Assembly: GCA_017439305.1 (NCBI GenBank)
Contig: JAFSJK010000004.1
Location: 1-36,665, forward strand
DNA: 36,665 nucleotides
Reading direction: 5' to 3'
Source of the DNA: Bacteroidales bacterium
Lineage (GTDB): Bacteria; Bacteroidota; Bacteroidia; Bacteroidales; UBA932
Made by a program: the position numbers and the translations under genes. The notes beneath the pieces are model-generated. The model saw only the letters and a program-made list of their open reading frames with translations, did not search any database and had not been told where the DNA came from. Each line of letters begins with the position of its first letter. Position 1 is the stretch's first letter. Positions 1 through 9,933 of this stretch are shown piece after piece.

Positions 1-614
<614 letters not shown>

Positions 615-654
615 GGTACTTCTATTAGGTTATTAACTCAATCACACACTTATT

Positions 655-680
655 CCGCAAATTTACAATAAAATCTGCGG
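655..680 (-). promoter_or_regulatory. ppdK promoter -7 box inside a 26-bp inverted repeat
   Basis: On the minus strand TAAATTTG (658-665) matches the Bacteroidota -7 consensus TAnnTTTG, about 45 bp before the ppdK ATG. It lies in an inverted repeat whose arms, CCGCAGATTT and AAATTTGCGG on the minus strand, form a 10-bp stem with one G-T pair. The repeat could be an operator or an RNA hairpin at the end of the phoH transcript; no U tract follows on the minus strand, so a terminator is less likely. Confidence 0.5.
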
Positions 681-708
681 AAAAACGAAAAAATGTGACA
701 GGAAGGCC

Positions 709-2034
709 CTACAAAAGCTTTGCGGCGATGTCGGAAAGTTCGGATCGCTCGCCCTTCCGGAGGAAGATGTGCTGGAACAGGGCCTGTCCGGTCATCTTCT
801 CACCCAAGTGCGTAAGGCCGTTGGACCACTGGTCCAGATAAGGTTGGTCGATCTGGAAAATGTCGCCTGTGAAGACCATCTTCGTGCCTTCTCCGGCCCG
901 GGTGATGATGGTCTTGACTTCATGCGGGGTAAGGTTCTGCGCCTCGTCCACGATGAAGTACACCTTGCCCAGGGAACGTCCGCGGATGTAGGCGAGGGGC
1001 GAGATGAGGAGCTTTTCCTCCTTGAGCATCGCTTCGATCTTGAGGGCCTGCTTGGAACCGGGCTTGAAGCAGTGGCGGATGACATCCAGGTTGTCCATCA
1101 GCGGCTGGACATAAGGACTCATCTTGCTCTTCTGGTCACCCGGAAGGAAACCGATATCCTGGCCTCCGAGCACCACCGTGGGCCGGCTGAGGATGATCTG
1201 GTCGAAGTTCTTTTCCTGCTCCAGGGCCGCTGCAAGGGCGATGAGGGTTTTTCCCGTTCCGGCCCCGCCGGTCAGGGAGACGAGCGGAATCTCCGGGTTC
1301 AGGCAGGCGTCCAGCGCGAACCGCTGTTCGTCGTTGCGCGGACGGATGCCGTATGCTTCCTTCGAGCGGACGAGTACGATCCGGTTCTTTTTCGTGTCAT
1401 ACCGTCCGAGGATGGTCGTCCCGCCCAGGTCGAACTTATACATCTGGTTCGCCCGGGGTTCCTTCCGGGAGATTTCCCGCCAGTCGATGCTGTTGTCCTG
1501 CCCGTAGGCCAGTTGCTGGACAACCTGCGGATCGGCCTCCTCGAACAGCACTTCCCGTTCGAGGTCGTAGAGGGTTTCATCCTCCACCCGGTCCTTCAGG
1601 TAATCCTGGGCAGGCATGCCGGCGGCCTTCGCCTTGAGCCTGAGGTTGATGTCCTTGGTCACGAGGGCGACGAACCGGCCGGGATTCTGCTCCCGTACCC
1701 ACATCGCCGTGGACAGGATCCGGTGGTCCTGGGTGTCGTCGCGGAAAAGGTCGGCGAATTCAGGGGCGAAAGGGTGGTTGGGTTCGATCTTGAGGTTGCC
1801 GAGCCGCTTGCCGAGGGAGATCCCTTCCGGCCCGAACTCCCGCTTGTCGGTGAGTTTGTTGATGTCGCGCATGAAGGCGCGTGCATTGAAGGAGAGCGCG
1901 TCGTTGCCCTTCTTGAACTTGTCCAGTTCCTCGATGACGGCGATCGGGATTACCAGGTCGTTGTCCTGGAAATTCCGGATGGCATTGTGGTCGTGCAGGA
2001 TGATGTTGGTGTCGAGGACGAAAATCTTGGCCAT
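709..2034 (-). CDS. PhoH family protein with N-terminal PIN domain (PhoH2/YlaK type)
   Basis: A 441-residue two-domain protein. Residues about 1-140 are a PIN-type RNase domain: FVLDTNIILHD at the N terminus, an EELD motif near residue 36 and a D-rich segment (TQDHRILSTA, then TKDINLRLKA). Residues about 230-441 are a PhoH ATPase with Walker A GGAGTGKT (Lys262), Walker B FIVDEAQN and a TGDIFQID sensor region. PIN-PhoH proteins couple ATP-dependent RNA unwinding to sequence-specific RNA cleavage in the characterised mycobacterial PhoH2; the role here is inferred. Length is normal for the fusion. The start is 14 bp after the stop of the upstream PurL-like gene on the same strand, so the two are probably co-transcribed. 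Confidence 0.9.
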   Translation of the reverse strand: MAKIFVLDTNIILHDHNAIRNFQDNDLVIPIAVIEELDKFKKGNDALSFNARAFMRDINKLTDKREFGPEGISLGKRLGNLKIEPNHPFAPEFADLFRDDTQDHRILSTAMWVREQNPGRFVALVTKDINLRLKAKAAGMPAQDYLKDRVEDETLYDLEREVLFEEADPQVVQQLAYGQDNSIDWREISRKEPRANQMYKFDLGGTTILGRYDTKKNRIVLVRSKEAYGIRPRNDEQRFALDACLNPEIPLVSLTGGAGTGKTLIALAAALEQEKNFDQIILSRPTVVLGGQDIGFLPGDQKSKMSPYVQPLMDNLDVIRHCFKPGSKQALKIEAMLKEEKLLISPLAYIRGRSLGKVYFIVDEAQNLTPHEVKTIITRAGEGTKMVFTGDIFQIDQPYLDQWSNGLTHLGEKMTGQALFQHIFLRKGERSELSDIAAKLL

Positions 2035-2048
2035 GGGTCTTTCAGTGT

Positions 2049-3173
2049 TTAGTCTTCCCCCTCCAGGGAGTTCATCAGGGATTCCAGGATGCCGGTGATG
2101 CTGTTTCCGCCCGAGAGGACGGAGACGCCGGGCGTTCCCGGGACCGGATGGCCCAGGGGGAAATAGGCGATATCCTGGAGCAGGAGCTCCGCATCCACGT
2201 AGTCGTAGTCGATGTCGGCGATCTGGATCAGCACCCCCGGAACCTCGCCGAACAGGACGCGGACCTGGAGTTCGCCGCCATAGGCGCGGCAGATGTCGTT
2301 GACCGTGATCTCGGCTCCGTTCACGGCGGCCATCGAACGCAGAGCCTGCATCAAACCGCCTTCCAGGACCGTCGCGCCGGCCTTGACGATTCCGTCCTCC
2401 ACCAGTTCCCGGACGATCTCATAACCGTCGATGAAATAGTCGGCGTCGCCCACGTCGGGCGGCGTGCCCCGCCTTTCTCCGATGGCGGCGGCGAGCAGGG
2501 ACCCGCCGAGGCGGTAGTCGCAGGTGTCCATCGGAATGTAGATAATCCAGTCGGAGGCCTCCGGCTGGAGGGTAGCCGGACAGCGGCGGCGCCTGGAAAT
2601 CCGCGGGTTCGCCGTACGGAAAGGGAGCTCCCGGATGATGGAATCCTCCTCATCCTGTGCTTCTTCCTCCGCCGTAGTGGTTGCTTTGAACGACACGGAA
2701 CAAGGGCCGCACGCCACTTTCACCTCATTGATCTTGAGGCCCAGGGCGTCGATATAGTCGGCGGCACCTTCGACCGAAGCATAGAAGGCCGCCTGATTCC
2801 CGATGGCACCGTCGTTCCAGCGCCAGTCGGCTTTCAGCGTGAGGTCGCCGAGACGGAAATGGCCGCCCATCCAGATGGCGTCCAGAAGGGACTTGGCAAC
2901 CCGGGCCCGGGTGATCGGGGCGGCAAACGGCAGCGGGAAAGGGGGGCGGGGAGAAGCGGCGACGGCATCGGCATAGGAGTCGATGGCTTCGTCCCGGAAG
3001 TCGAAAGGCGTCGGGGCGATGTCCACCGTCTCGTCGGCCACGGTTCCTGAATCGGTCCGGGGCGGAAGGGCGCCCGGAACCGTGCATTCCTGCAGGAGCC
3101 CGGCGGGCGTCAGGGCCTGGGAGAGGCCGTCGATGATGTAGGCGTCGTATAGGTTGGGTGCTTTGTCGGCCAT
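2049..3173 (-). CDS. AIR-synthase/PurL-like protein of unknown function
   Basis: A 374-residue cytoplasmic protein resembling the second PurM-like half of FGAM synthase (PurL). The segment DTCDYRLGGSLLAAA, the PPDVGDAD stretch, then VRELVEDGIVKAGATVLEGGLMQAL parallels PurL regions where the ATP-binding LGGS loop is followed by an AHDVSDGGL signature; here that signature is degenerate (ATVLEGGL, no His-Asp). VRVLFGEVPGVLIQI matches the late LF.E.PGR stretch. I chose the ATG at 3173 (MADKAPN) over an in-frame ATG 51 bp upstream, because the upstream one would lie across the promoter. The missing catalytic residues make a purine-synthesis role unlikely; it may bind a nucleotide. It sits 14 bp before phoH and diverges from folC. 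The family call is from pattern memory only. Confidence 0.6.
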   Translation of the reverse strand: MADKAPNLYDAYIIDGLSQALTPAGLLQECTVPGALPPRTDSGTVADETVDIAPTPFDFRDEAIDSYADAVAASPRPPFPLPFAAPITRARVAKSLLDAIWMGGHFRLGDLTLKADWRWNDGAIGNQAAFYASVEGAADYIDALGLKINEVKVACGPCSVSFKATTTAEEEAQDEEDSIIRELPFRTANPRISRRRRCPATLQPEASDWIIYIPMDTCDYRLGGSLLAAAIGERRGTPPDVGDADYFIDGYEIVRELVEDGIVKAGATVLEGGLMQALRSMAAVNGAEITVNDICRAYGGELQVRVLFGEVPGVLIQIADIDYDYVDAELLLQDIAYFPLGHPVPGTPGVSVLSGGNSITGILESLMNSLEGED

Positions 3174-3194
3174 TCTTCCGTTTTTATTTGTCGT

Positions 3195-3225
3195 CAAAAA
3201 TAGGTAATTTTGTGTTGAAAACAAA
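3195..3225 (-). promoter_or_regulatory. Promoter of the PurL-like/phoH unit
   Basis: On the minus strand TTTG (3225-3222), a 19-nt spacer and TATTTTTG (3202-3195) form a full match to the Bacteroidota promoter pattern TTTG-N19-TAnnTTTG, ending 21 bp before the ATG at 3173. Confidence 0.6.
3205..3212 (+). promoter_or_regulatory. folC: Candidate folC -7 box
   Basis: TAATTTTG matches the Bacteroidota -7 consensus TAnnTTTG and lies 25 bp before the folC ATG. A T-rich tract lies where the -33 TTTG would be expected. The box is only 2 bp from the -7 box of the divergent unit, so the two promoters overlap and cannot easily be occupied together. A GAGG just before the ATG is a short Shine-Dalgarno-like match. 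Confidence 0.5.
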
Positions 3226-3237
3226 AAAACGAGGCTT

Positions 3238-4614
3238 ATGGAGTATTCGGAGTCCGCCTACGGACGGCTTTTGGAGGAGATTTTCCAGCGGTTCCCGTCG
3301 GTGCAGAAGACGGATTTCGCGGCGGCCTACAAACCGGGGCTGGAGGGGATGGAAGCTTTCTGCGCCGCCCTGGGGCATCCCGAGCGCGCCTTCCGGTCCA
3401 TCCATGTCGCCGGCACCAACGGAAAAGGTTCCGTTGCCAGCCTGCTTGCATCGGCCCTGTCCTCTACCGGCCTGAAGACCGGTCTCTATACTTCTCCGCA
3501 TCTCCTGGATTTCCGGGAAAGGGCCCGTATCATCCCGGGCCGGGAAAACTTCAGCCTCATCCCAAAGGACTACGTTTTCGGCTTCCTGTCGACTTGGAAG
3601 CCTTATTTCGAGGAGCATAACCTGTCTTTCTTCGAGATTACCACCGGTCTCGCCTTCAAATGGTTCGCCGACGAGGGCGTGGACGTGGCCGTTATCGAGA
3701 CCGGCCTCGGCGGCCGGCTGGACTCCACGAACGTCCTCACGCCGGAACTGGCTGTGGTCACCACCATCGGCCTGGACCATTGCGCCCAGCTGGGCGATAC
3801 CCTCGAGGCGATCGCCGGAGAGAAAGCGGGCATCTTCAAGCCCGGCATTCCCGCGCTCGTGGGGGAGAGCAATCCGGAGACCGATCCGGTGTTTGACGAC
3901 AAGGCCTGGATGAACTGCCCCCTCACTTATGCCGACCGGGTCCGCCCGTCCCTGTGGCACCGCCGGCAGGAGATCCTCCGCAAGATGGACCTGCAGGCCG
4001 CCGTCCAGGAGAAAAATCTCCGGACGGTCCTCGCCGCCGTGGACATCCTGAAGGAAATTCCCGGATTCAAAGCGCTTTCCGACGTGCAGGCGGTCCTGGA
4101 CGGAATCGTCCGCACCGCCCGCCGGACCGGCTTCCGCGGCCGCTGGGAGCGCCTTTCCGACCTTCCCTTCGTCCTGGCGGACATCGGCCACAATCCCCAG
4201 GCCCTCCGGTACAGTTTCGACCAGCTCCGCCATTATGTGGAGGAAGGCCGCTGCAGTTCCCTCATCATCGTGTACGGGGTGATGGCCGACAAGGACCTGG
4301 ATTCCATCCTTCCCCTGATGCCCGTCGACGCCACCTACATCTTTACGGCTCCGGATACGCCCCGGGCGCTTCCCGCCGGCGAAATCCTGAAACGCTATAC
4401 CGCCGCCGCGAAAAACCGGCCCGCCGGTTCTCCGCCGGTCCGGGCCTTTGAAGTGGGCACGGTGCGCCAGGCCGTCCAGATGGCCGTCCAGCTCGCGCAG
4501 AATGTCGCCGGGCAGCCGGCCCGCTCCGCATCCGCCGTGAAACCCGCCCCGCCACTGGTTTTCATCGGCGGTTCCGCCTTCGTCGTTGCCGAAGCCCTGA
4601 CCCTGTTCCGGTAA
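3238..4614 (+). CDS. folC: Bifunctional folylpolyglutamate synthase/dihydrofolate synthase
   Basis: A 458-residue Mur-ligase-family enzyme that joins glutamate to dihydropteroate and extends the polyglutamate tail of folates, using ATP, in the cytoplasm. Visible landmarks are the ATP-binding HVAGTNGKGS loop (about residues 60-69), YTSPHLLDFRERARI, the ETGLGGRLDSTN segment, the TTIGLDH Mur-type motif, and GEKAGIFKPG. The C-terminal domain starts near residue 290 and includes LADIGHNPQAL, the usual DGAHN-type region. Length is in the normal range, though the tail near residues 400-440 is alanine/proline-rich and somewhat long. It has its own promoter and is followed 44 bp later by the A2M gene. 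Confidence 0.93.
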   Translation: MEYSESAYGRLLEEIFQRFPSVQKTDFAAAYKPGLEGMEAFCAALGHPERAFRSIHVAGTNGKGSVASLLASALSSTGLKTGLYTSPHLLDFRERARIIPGRENFSLIPKDYVFGFLSTWKPYFEEHNLSFFEITTGLAFKWFADEGVDVAVIETGLGGRLDSTNVLTPELAVVTTIGLDHCAQLGDTLEAIAGEKAGIFKPGIPALVGESNPETDPVFDDKAWMNCPLTYADRVRPSLWHRRQEILRKMDLQAAVQEKNLRTVLAAVDILKEIPGFKALSDVQAVLDGIVRTARRTGFRGRWERLSDLPFVLADIGHNPQALRYSFDQLRHYVEEGRCSSLIIVYGVMADKDLDSILPLMPVDATYIFTAPDTPRALPAGEILKRYTAAAKNRPAGSPPVRAFEVGTVRQAVQMAVQLAQNVAGQPARSASAVKPAPPLVFIGGSAFVVAEALTLFR

Positions 4615-4658
4615 CGGTACGGTTGTTGAAGAGTGCATCTTCAGAATAATTGAACGCT

Positions 4659-7600
4659 ATGTTACGATATTTCCGGACAGCCCTTGCGGCCGTCGCTTTC
4701 TTATTGACAGCCCCTATGATGAACGCCCATCCCGCGACCGACCAGGACGGCCACGTACTTACCGCCCTGTGGAAACAGTATGAAGACGCCTCCAAGGCGG
4801 ACCGCCCCCAGAAAGAGGCGGAAATCCTGGCAAAGATCAAGGCGGAAGCGCAGAAACAGCACCTCGCCGCCGACTTTTATGATGCGGCGGTGAAATACGT
4901 GGAATCGGTGCAGCGCCGCGAATGGAAAAAGCGGGACGAACTCCGGACGAACCTGCAGAAGGAAGTGGAGGCGTTCGCCGATCCGATGGTTACCTATCTC
5001 TGGATGGGCGACTATGGCAATGCTTCCTCCGATGAACGCTGGGCTTTCGTGAGGGACCGGTCCGATGCGTTCCGCACCGGTCACAACCCCTCCCTGTATC
5101 GCGGAATCGGCGGTTTGATGGGCGGGGCTTTGAAGGATTTCGTGGCCTCTGACTATGAATATGTCCTGTGGCATCTGCTGGGGGCACGCCGGTATGAGGA
5201 TCCGGAGAAGGATGAAATCTACCGGACCTTGAAGGACGAAGTCGCCGGCAAATATCCCGGAGAAGGCTATCTGGCCTATTATCTGGCTGCGCGGAATTCC
5301 GATAAGGACGCCCGGAAATCCGCTTTGGAGGCAGTGGCCTCGAAGTATGCCGGCAAAGCCGTCGCCCTTTGGCCCCGCCAGGACCTGCTCCGGATGGAAT
5401 TCGACGCGCTGAATGAGGAAAAGGCCGGACAGGCCGCCTATCAGGCCCTGTACCGCAAGTGCCTGGATTATGAAAAGGAGCGCACGGCCCTCAGGGGAGA
5501 CGAGGCGAAGATCGCAGAAGGATGCGACGCCGTCAGGAACCTGACGAAAACGCTCACTTCGCAGGCCGTTCAGGTCCAGGTCGTGGACAAGGAAGCCGTG
5601 GTTACCTTCCGTAATCTGGACAAGGCGACCCTGACTCTCCGGCAGGACAAGAAGTCCCTGAGGTCCTGGAATCTCTCCAACCCCACCCGGAGTTTCTTTG
5701 TGATGGACACCGTCAAGGTGGCGTTGCCGGAACTCGGGGACGGGGCATACTCCCTGGAGGCCGTGAACGGAAAGTTGACCGGAACGGGTTATTACAACCA
5801 GCATACGCTTTCCCTGGCGGTCCGGCGGGAGTCGGAAGGATACGCCGCCTATGTGGCCGACTATGTGTCCGGCAAACCCTTGGACAAGGCGAAACTGATC
5901 CTGTGGAAAGGAGATACCGAGGTCGCCAGCGAAACGGTCCGGTTCGACGGTTTCACCCAGCTTCCGAAGAAGTTCCAGCAGACGGTCGGGAACAGCCGGA
6001 ATGTCTATTACACCCTTTCGGCGGAAACCGGTTCCGGGAAGGACCTGCGCGCCAGCCGGAAGCTGGGCATCCGCGACTATGGCTATTACCCGGATTCCGA
6101 CGACCGCTCTGACGACATCTACTGCAATATCTACAAGGACCGCGGCGCCTACAATCCCGGCGATGTCCTTCAGTTCAAGGCGGTTGTCTATCAGGGCAAC
6201 CTCGTGGACAAGGTCTCCGTCGTTCCGGACAAGGAGGTCCAGGTATCCCTCTTCAATACCGAGGGAAAGGCCATCGAGCGTTTGAAGCTGAAGACCAATT
6301 CCTTCGGCTCGGTCTCCGGTTCTTTCACCCTTCCTACGGGCGAGCGCAACGGGTATTTCAATATCCAGGTCACTTCCGGGAAGAAGCATCTCGCAACCGA
6401 CGATTTCCGCGTGGACGAGTTCGTCCTTCCTACCTTTACGCTCTCCTTCGATTCCAACGACAGGCTATACTTGCGTGGGGACGAGGTGGTCGTGAGCGGA
6501 AAAGTGAAAAGTTATTCCGGCCATTCCCTTACCGGCGCCGACCTGTCGGTGAAGGTGGAACATTGGGGTAATGTCATTCTGGAGCAGCATGTTACACCCG
6601 CCGCGGACGGCACCTTCTCCTTCGCTTTCAAGGCGGAGGAAACCGGCTGGTACAACATCGGTGTAACCGCTACCGACGCGACCGGTGAAATGCAGGAGTT
6701 TGGCGCCGGCGTGTATGTGAGTGAGCACATCTCCGTGTCCCTGTTGATGGAAAATGCCGCCGAAGGGGAATTCGTGACCTTGGAAGAGAAAGACCTGAAC
6801 GGCCCGGCCCGGTATATCGGCCGCCGCTGGCGTCCGTCCCCGTCGAAATACATCGCGACGGAAAAAGTCGCCCGCGTCAAGATGCAGGTGGACAACAGCG
6901 ACGGGAACCGGATCGATGTCCCGGTAACGTATAAACTGTTCTCGGAAGACAATTCCGTCGTCCGGGAAGGGAAGGCGGCTTCCGGAGAAGTGGTCTCCCT
7001 GGATCTGGCCGGACTTCCTGACGGCCTCTATACCCTGCAGGGAAATGCTTCCGAAAGGGGCGCGGAGGATGAGGTGAAATGCTTCATCCTGAAGATGTCC
7101 CCGGACGGGAAGGTCCTGGACGCCCCGGTCCGCCGCGTCTTCCTGACCGGCCCTTCCGACGTGCCGGTGGGAGAGAAGATCCATCTGACGATGGGGACCG
7201 CTGACGGGGCCGAATATGCCATCGTCACCCTCTTTGGCAAGAGCCGGCAGGTGCTGGAGACTCAGAAGGTCGTCCTGAAGGGCGAGCGCGCCAAAGAAGG
7301 ATCCCTTATAAGTGTCGACCTGGACTATAAGGCGGAATATCCCGATGCCGTACGGCTTCAGGTCTTCTACTTCAAGCGGGGAGAATCCATCACCTTCGAC
7401 AAGGAGTATTCCCGTACCCGTACTCGCTTGGCGCTGCCCTTGAAGTTCGACCGCTTCGTGGACAAGGCTTTCCCGGGAACGTCCTATACCTTCACCCTCA
7501 AGACCGACCCGGGCGTCGAAGCCCTGGCGGCGGTGTACGACAAGAGCATCGACGCCATCTCCGGAAACTACTGGCCTGTGGTCACGTTGCGGGAATTCAG

Positions 7601-9932
7601 CGTTACCTATGTGAATATCAATTCCGTGTGCGGCCGGGTACAGGGGGATGACCCGTACGATGACGACCTTATCCTGGAAGACGCGGTCGTCGCCTATGGC
7701 GCGGCACCCATGATGAAAGCCACCCGATCCGCTTCCATCAACATGGCCACGATGGACATGGCCGCAGAGGAAGAGGCCATCCCCTTCCAGATGGCTGAAC
7801 AGAAGGCGGAGTTCGAGGCCGGGGCCGATGTCACGGTCCGTTCCAAGTTCGAGAATGCCCTGACGTTCCAGCCGCACCTGCTCTCCGACGCTGCCGGCAA
7901 TCTGTCTTTCACCTTCAAGACCTCCGACAAACTGTCCACTTATTATGTGGCGCTCTATGCACACGACAAGGGGATGCGCAACGCGTATCTCCGGGACGAG
8001 ATGGTTGTCAGCATCCCGGTGAAGGTGGCCGTTGTGGAACCGCAGTTCCTCTATGTGGACGACACTTACGAGGTCGCCGCCACCGTATCCTCCAACTCTG
8101 ACAAACCGGTGGAGGGGTGGCTGTACCTGTACACCTATCCGTCTGCGGAATACGAAGGAGTTGAGCCGGTGAGTGTCCAGCGTGTGGCCGTTACCGTCCC
8201 GGCCGGCGGGGTGGAAAGCCACCGCTTCCCGGTCCGGGTACCGTCCGTCGAAACCCTGGGTATCAAGGCAGTCTTTACCGCCTCCGACTTCTCCGACGCC
8301 GTATTCCTGCCGATCCCGGTAAAGAAGCCTGTCCAGACGCTTACCGAAGCCCATTCCGCCGTCCTCCGTGCCGGCATGAGCCGCGAGACGCTGCTTGCGG
8401 AACTTCGGAACCGTTTCGTCAATGTACCCGCCTCCGAGGCGGCATTGACCGAAACCACCCTCCTCGACCTCGTCCGTGCCGCCATCCCTGCCAAGGCGGA
8501 GCCTGAAGGCAATGACGTACTTTCGCTTTCCGAAGCGTACTACGTGAGACTGATTACCGCCATCATCCCCGGCTCCACCAAGACTCTTCCGGAAGGGACG
8601 ACCGCCCTTCTGGAGAAGGTCCTTGCCTGCCGTAACGCCGACGGCGGATTCGGCTGGTTCGAAGGGATGGATTCCTCGCCGGTCATCACGGCGGTGCTGC
8701 TTTCCCGCTTTGCGAAACTCCGCGACCGGGGATTCGAGGTGCCGGACCTGACTTCGGCCGTCAAGTTCCTGGACAACAGCCATTTCGCGACGGAACTGCC
8801 TTATTGGCGCGGTTATCTGACCGATGCCCAGTATCTCTTTGTCCGGTCGCTCTACCCGTCTGTCCCGTTCGAGGTCAAGCCGGTGACAAAGGAAGGAAAG
8901 AAGCGTTTCGCCGATTTCCAGAAATACGTGAAGGGCTATCTCGTTCCGTCCGCGAAGGATGGCCGCGGCCTGCAGGGCCAGATCATGGCCAAGGCCCGCC
9001 GGGTCCAGACGTTGCTCAATCTGTCTTCCTCCAATGACGGTGTTTTCCTGGCAAAGGCCTGGGGCGTGAAACTCGCCGCCAAGTCCCGGATGGAAGCCTC
9101 CCTGAAGGCTGACATCGCCTCCTTGAAGGAATATGCCGTGGAGCATCGCGATGGCGGCTGGTACTACCCGAACGCCGTCATGCCTTGGCGCGGCCTTCTG
9201 GAGACCGAGGCTGATGCGCACGCCCTCCTGTGCGGCCTGATGAATCCCTATGCTCCGGAGATTTCCGACGGCATCCGCCTGTGGCTCATGCTCCAGAAAG
9301 AGACGCAGAAATGGGATGAGAGCCCGGCCTTTGTGGATGCCATCACGGCTATCCTGGACGGCTCCGACGGCATCCTGTCCACCTCCATCCTGTCCTACTC
9401 CGCCACCTTTGCGAAGCCTTTCTCCGACATCAAGGCGGCGGGCAACGGATTCACCATCGAGCGGAAGTTCTTCCGGGAAAAGACGGTGGAAAAGGTCTAT
9501 GACGACCGCACCTCCGACAAGAACAACCAGGTGACCGAGCGCGAGGAAATCAAGCCCGGAACCCCGGTGGCCGTGGGGGACAAGATTATCGCCGAATACC
9601 GGATCTGGAATCAGGAGAACCGCAGTTTCGTGAAGGTCGACGCCTTCCGTGAGGCCGCTCTCCGTCCTGTTGAGCAGCTGTCCGGCCGGACCGGTTGGGG
9701 CTGGTGGAACTGGCGCCGCCTCTCCTTCACCCCGCAGGGCTACCGCAACGTGAAGGCCGACCGCACCGAGTACTACTTCGATTCCTTCCCGGAGGAGAAC
9801 ACGACCTTGACCGAGGAATTCTTCGTCACCCAGGCTGGAACCTTCACGGCGCCCGTCCTCACCGTCGAATCCCTCTACGCTCCGCACTATCGCGCCAACG
9901 ACGCTTTCCACGGCGTGCTTTCGGTGGAGTGA
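4659..9932 (+). CDS. Alpha-2-macroglobulin family protein without thioester motif
   Basis: A 1757-residue secreted envelope protein. I use the ATG at 4659 (MLRYFRTALAAVAF), which gives a signal peptide ending near MNAHP; a TTG nine bases upstream is in frame but less likely. The MG2-like region (about 480-590) has DRGAYNPGDVLQFKAVVYQGN, matching the MG2 pattern of bacterial A2Ms. A Met-rich segment near residues 1015-1050 may be a bait-like linker. The A2M core follows (VRSKFENALTFQPHLLSD). The helical toroid domain has NADGGFGWF but no CxEQ, so it cannot form the covalent thioester trap. It ends with WWNWRRLSFTPQGYRN and a receptor-like beta domain. Bacterial A2Ms are thought to trap proteases in the periplasm. 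It converges on pbpC with one base between the stops. Confidence 0.88.
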   Translation: MLRYFRTALAAVAFLLTAPMMNAHPATDQDGHVLTALWKQYEDASKADRPQKEAEILAKIKAEAQKQHLAADFYDAAVKYVESVQRREWKKRDELRTNLQKEVEAFADPMVTYLWMGDYGNASSDERWAFVRDRSDAFRTGHNPSLYRGIGGLMGGALKDFVASDYEYVLWHLLGARRYEDPEKDEIYRTLKDEVAGKYPGEGYLAYYLAARNSDKDARKSALEAVASKYAGKAVALWPRQDLLRMEFDALNEEKAGQAAYQALYRKCLDYEKERTALRGDEAKIAEGCDAVRNLTKTLTSQAVQVQVVDKEAVVTFRNLDKATLTLRQDKKSLRSWNLSNPTRSFFVMDTVKVALPELGDGAYSLEAVNGKLTGTGYYNQHTLSLAVRRESEGYAAYVADYVSGKPLDKAKLILWKGDTEVASETVRFDGFTQLPKKFQQTVGNSRNVYYTLSAETGSGKDLRASRKLGIRDYGYYPDSDDRSDDIYCNIYKDRGAYNPGDVLQFKAVVYQGNLVDKVSVVPDKEVQVSLFNTEGKAIERLKLKTNSFGSVSGSFTLPTGERNGYFNIQVTSGKKHLATDDFRVDEFVLPTFTLSFDSNDRLYLRGDEVVVSGKVKSYSGHSLTGADLSVKVEHWGNVILEQHVTPAADGTFSFAFKAEETGWYNIGVTATDATGEMQEFGAGVYVSEHISVSLLMENAAEGEFVTLEEKDLNGPARYIGRRWRPSPSKYIATEKVARVKMQVDNSDGNRIDVPVTYKLFSEDNSVVREGKAASGEVVSLDLAGLPDGLYTLQGNASERGAEDEVKCFILKMSPDGKVLDAPVRRVFLTGPSDVPVGEKIHLTMGTADGAEYAIVTLFGKSRQVLETQKVVLKGERAKEGSLISVDLDYKAEYPDAVRLQVFYFKRGESITFDKEYSRTRTRLALPLKFDRFVDKAFPGTSYTFTLKTDPGVEALAAVYDKSIDAISGNYWPVVTLREFSVTYVNINSVCGRVQGDDPYDDDLILEDAVVAYGAAPMMKATRSASINMATMDMAAEEEAIPFQMAEQKAEFEAGADVTVRSKFENALTFQPHLLSDAAGNLSFTFKTSDKLSTYYVALYAHDKGMRNAYLRDEMVVSIPVKVAVVEPQFLYVDDTYEVAATVSSNSDKPVEGWLYLYTYPSAEYEGVEPVSVQRVAVTVPAGGVESHRFPVRVPSVETLGIKAVFTASDFSDAVFLPIPVKKPVQTLTEAHSAVLRAGMSRETLLAELRNRFVNVPASEAALTETTLLDLVRAAIPAKAEPEGNDVLSLSEAYYVRLITAIIPGSTKTLPEGTTALLEKVLACRNADGGFGWFEGMDSSPVITAVLLSRFAKLRDRGFEVPDLTSAVKFLDNSHFATELPYWRGYLTDAQYLFVRSLYPSVPFEVKPVTKEGKKRFADFQKYVKGYLVPSAKDGRGLQGQIMAKARRVQTLLNLSSSNDGVFLAKAWGVKLAAKSRMEASLKADIASLKEYAVEHRDGGWYYPNAVMPWRGLLETEADAHALLCGLMNPYAPEISDGIRLWLMLQKETQKWDESPAFVDAITAILDGSDGILSTSILSYSATFAKPFSDIKAAGNGFTIERKFFREKTVEKVYDDRTSDKNNQVTEREEIKPGTPVAVGDKIIAEYRIWNQENRSFVKVDAFREAALRPVEQLSGRTGWGWWNWRRLSFTPQGYRNVKADRTEYYFDSFPEENTTLTEEFFVTQAGTFTAPVLTVESLYAPHYRANDAFHGVLSVE

Positions 9933-9933
9933 T

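Noticed and set aside
4650-4658. TTG start for the first A2M gene
   Set aside because: ATG at 4659 gives a clean signal peptide and is more usual.
6465-9911. Long open frame of over 1100 codons on the minus strand opposite the first A2M gene
   Set aside because: It mirrors the A2M codons; high GC makes such long antisense frames common, and its protein has no recognisable domain.
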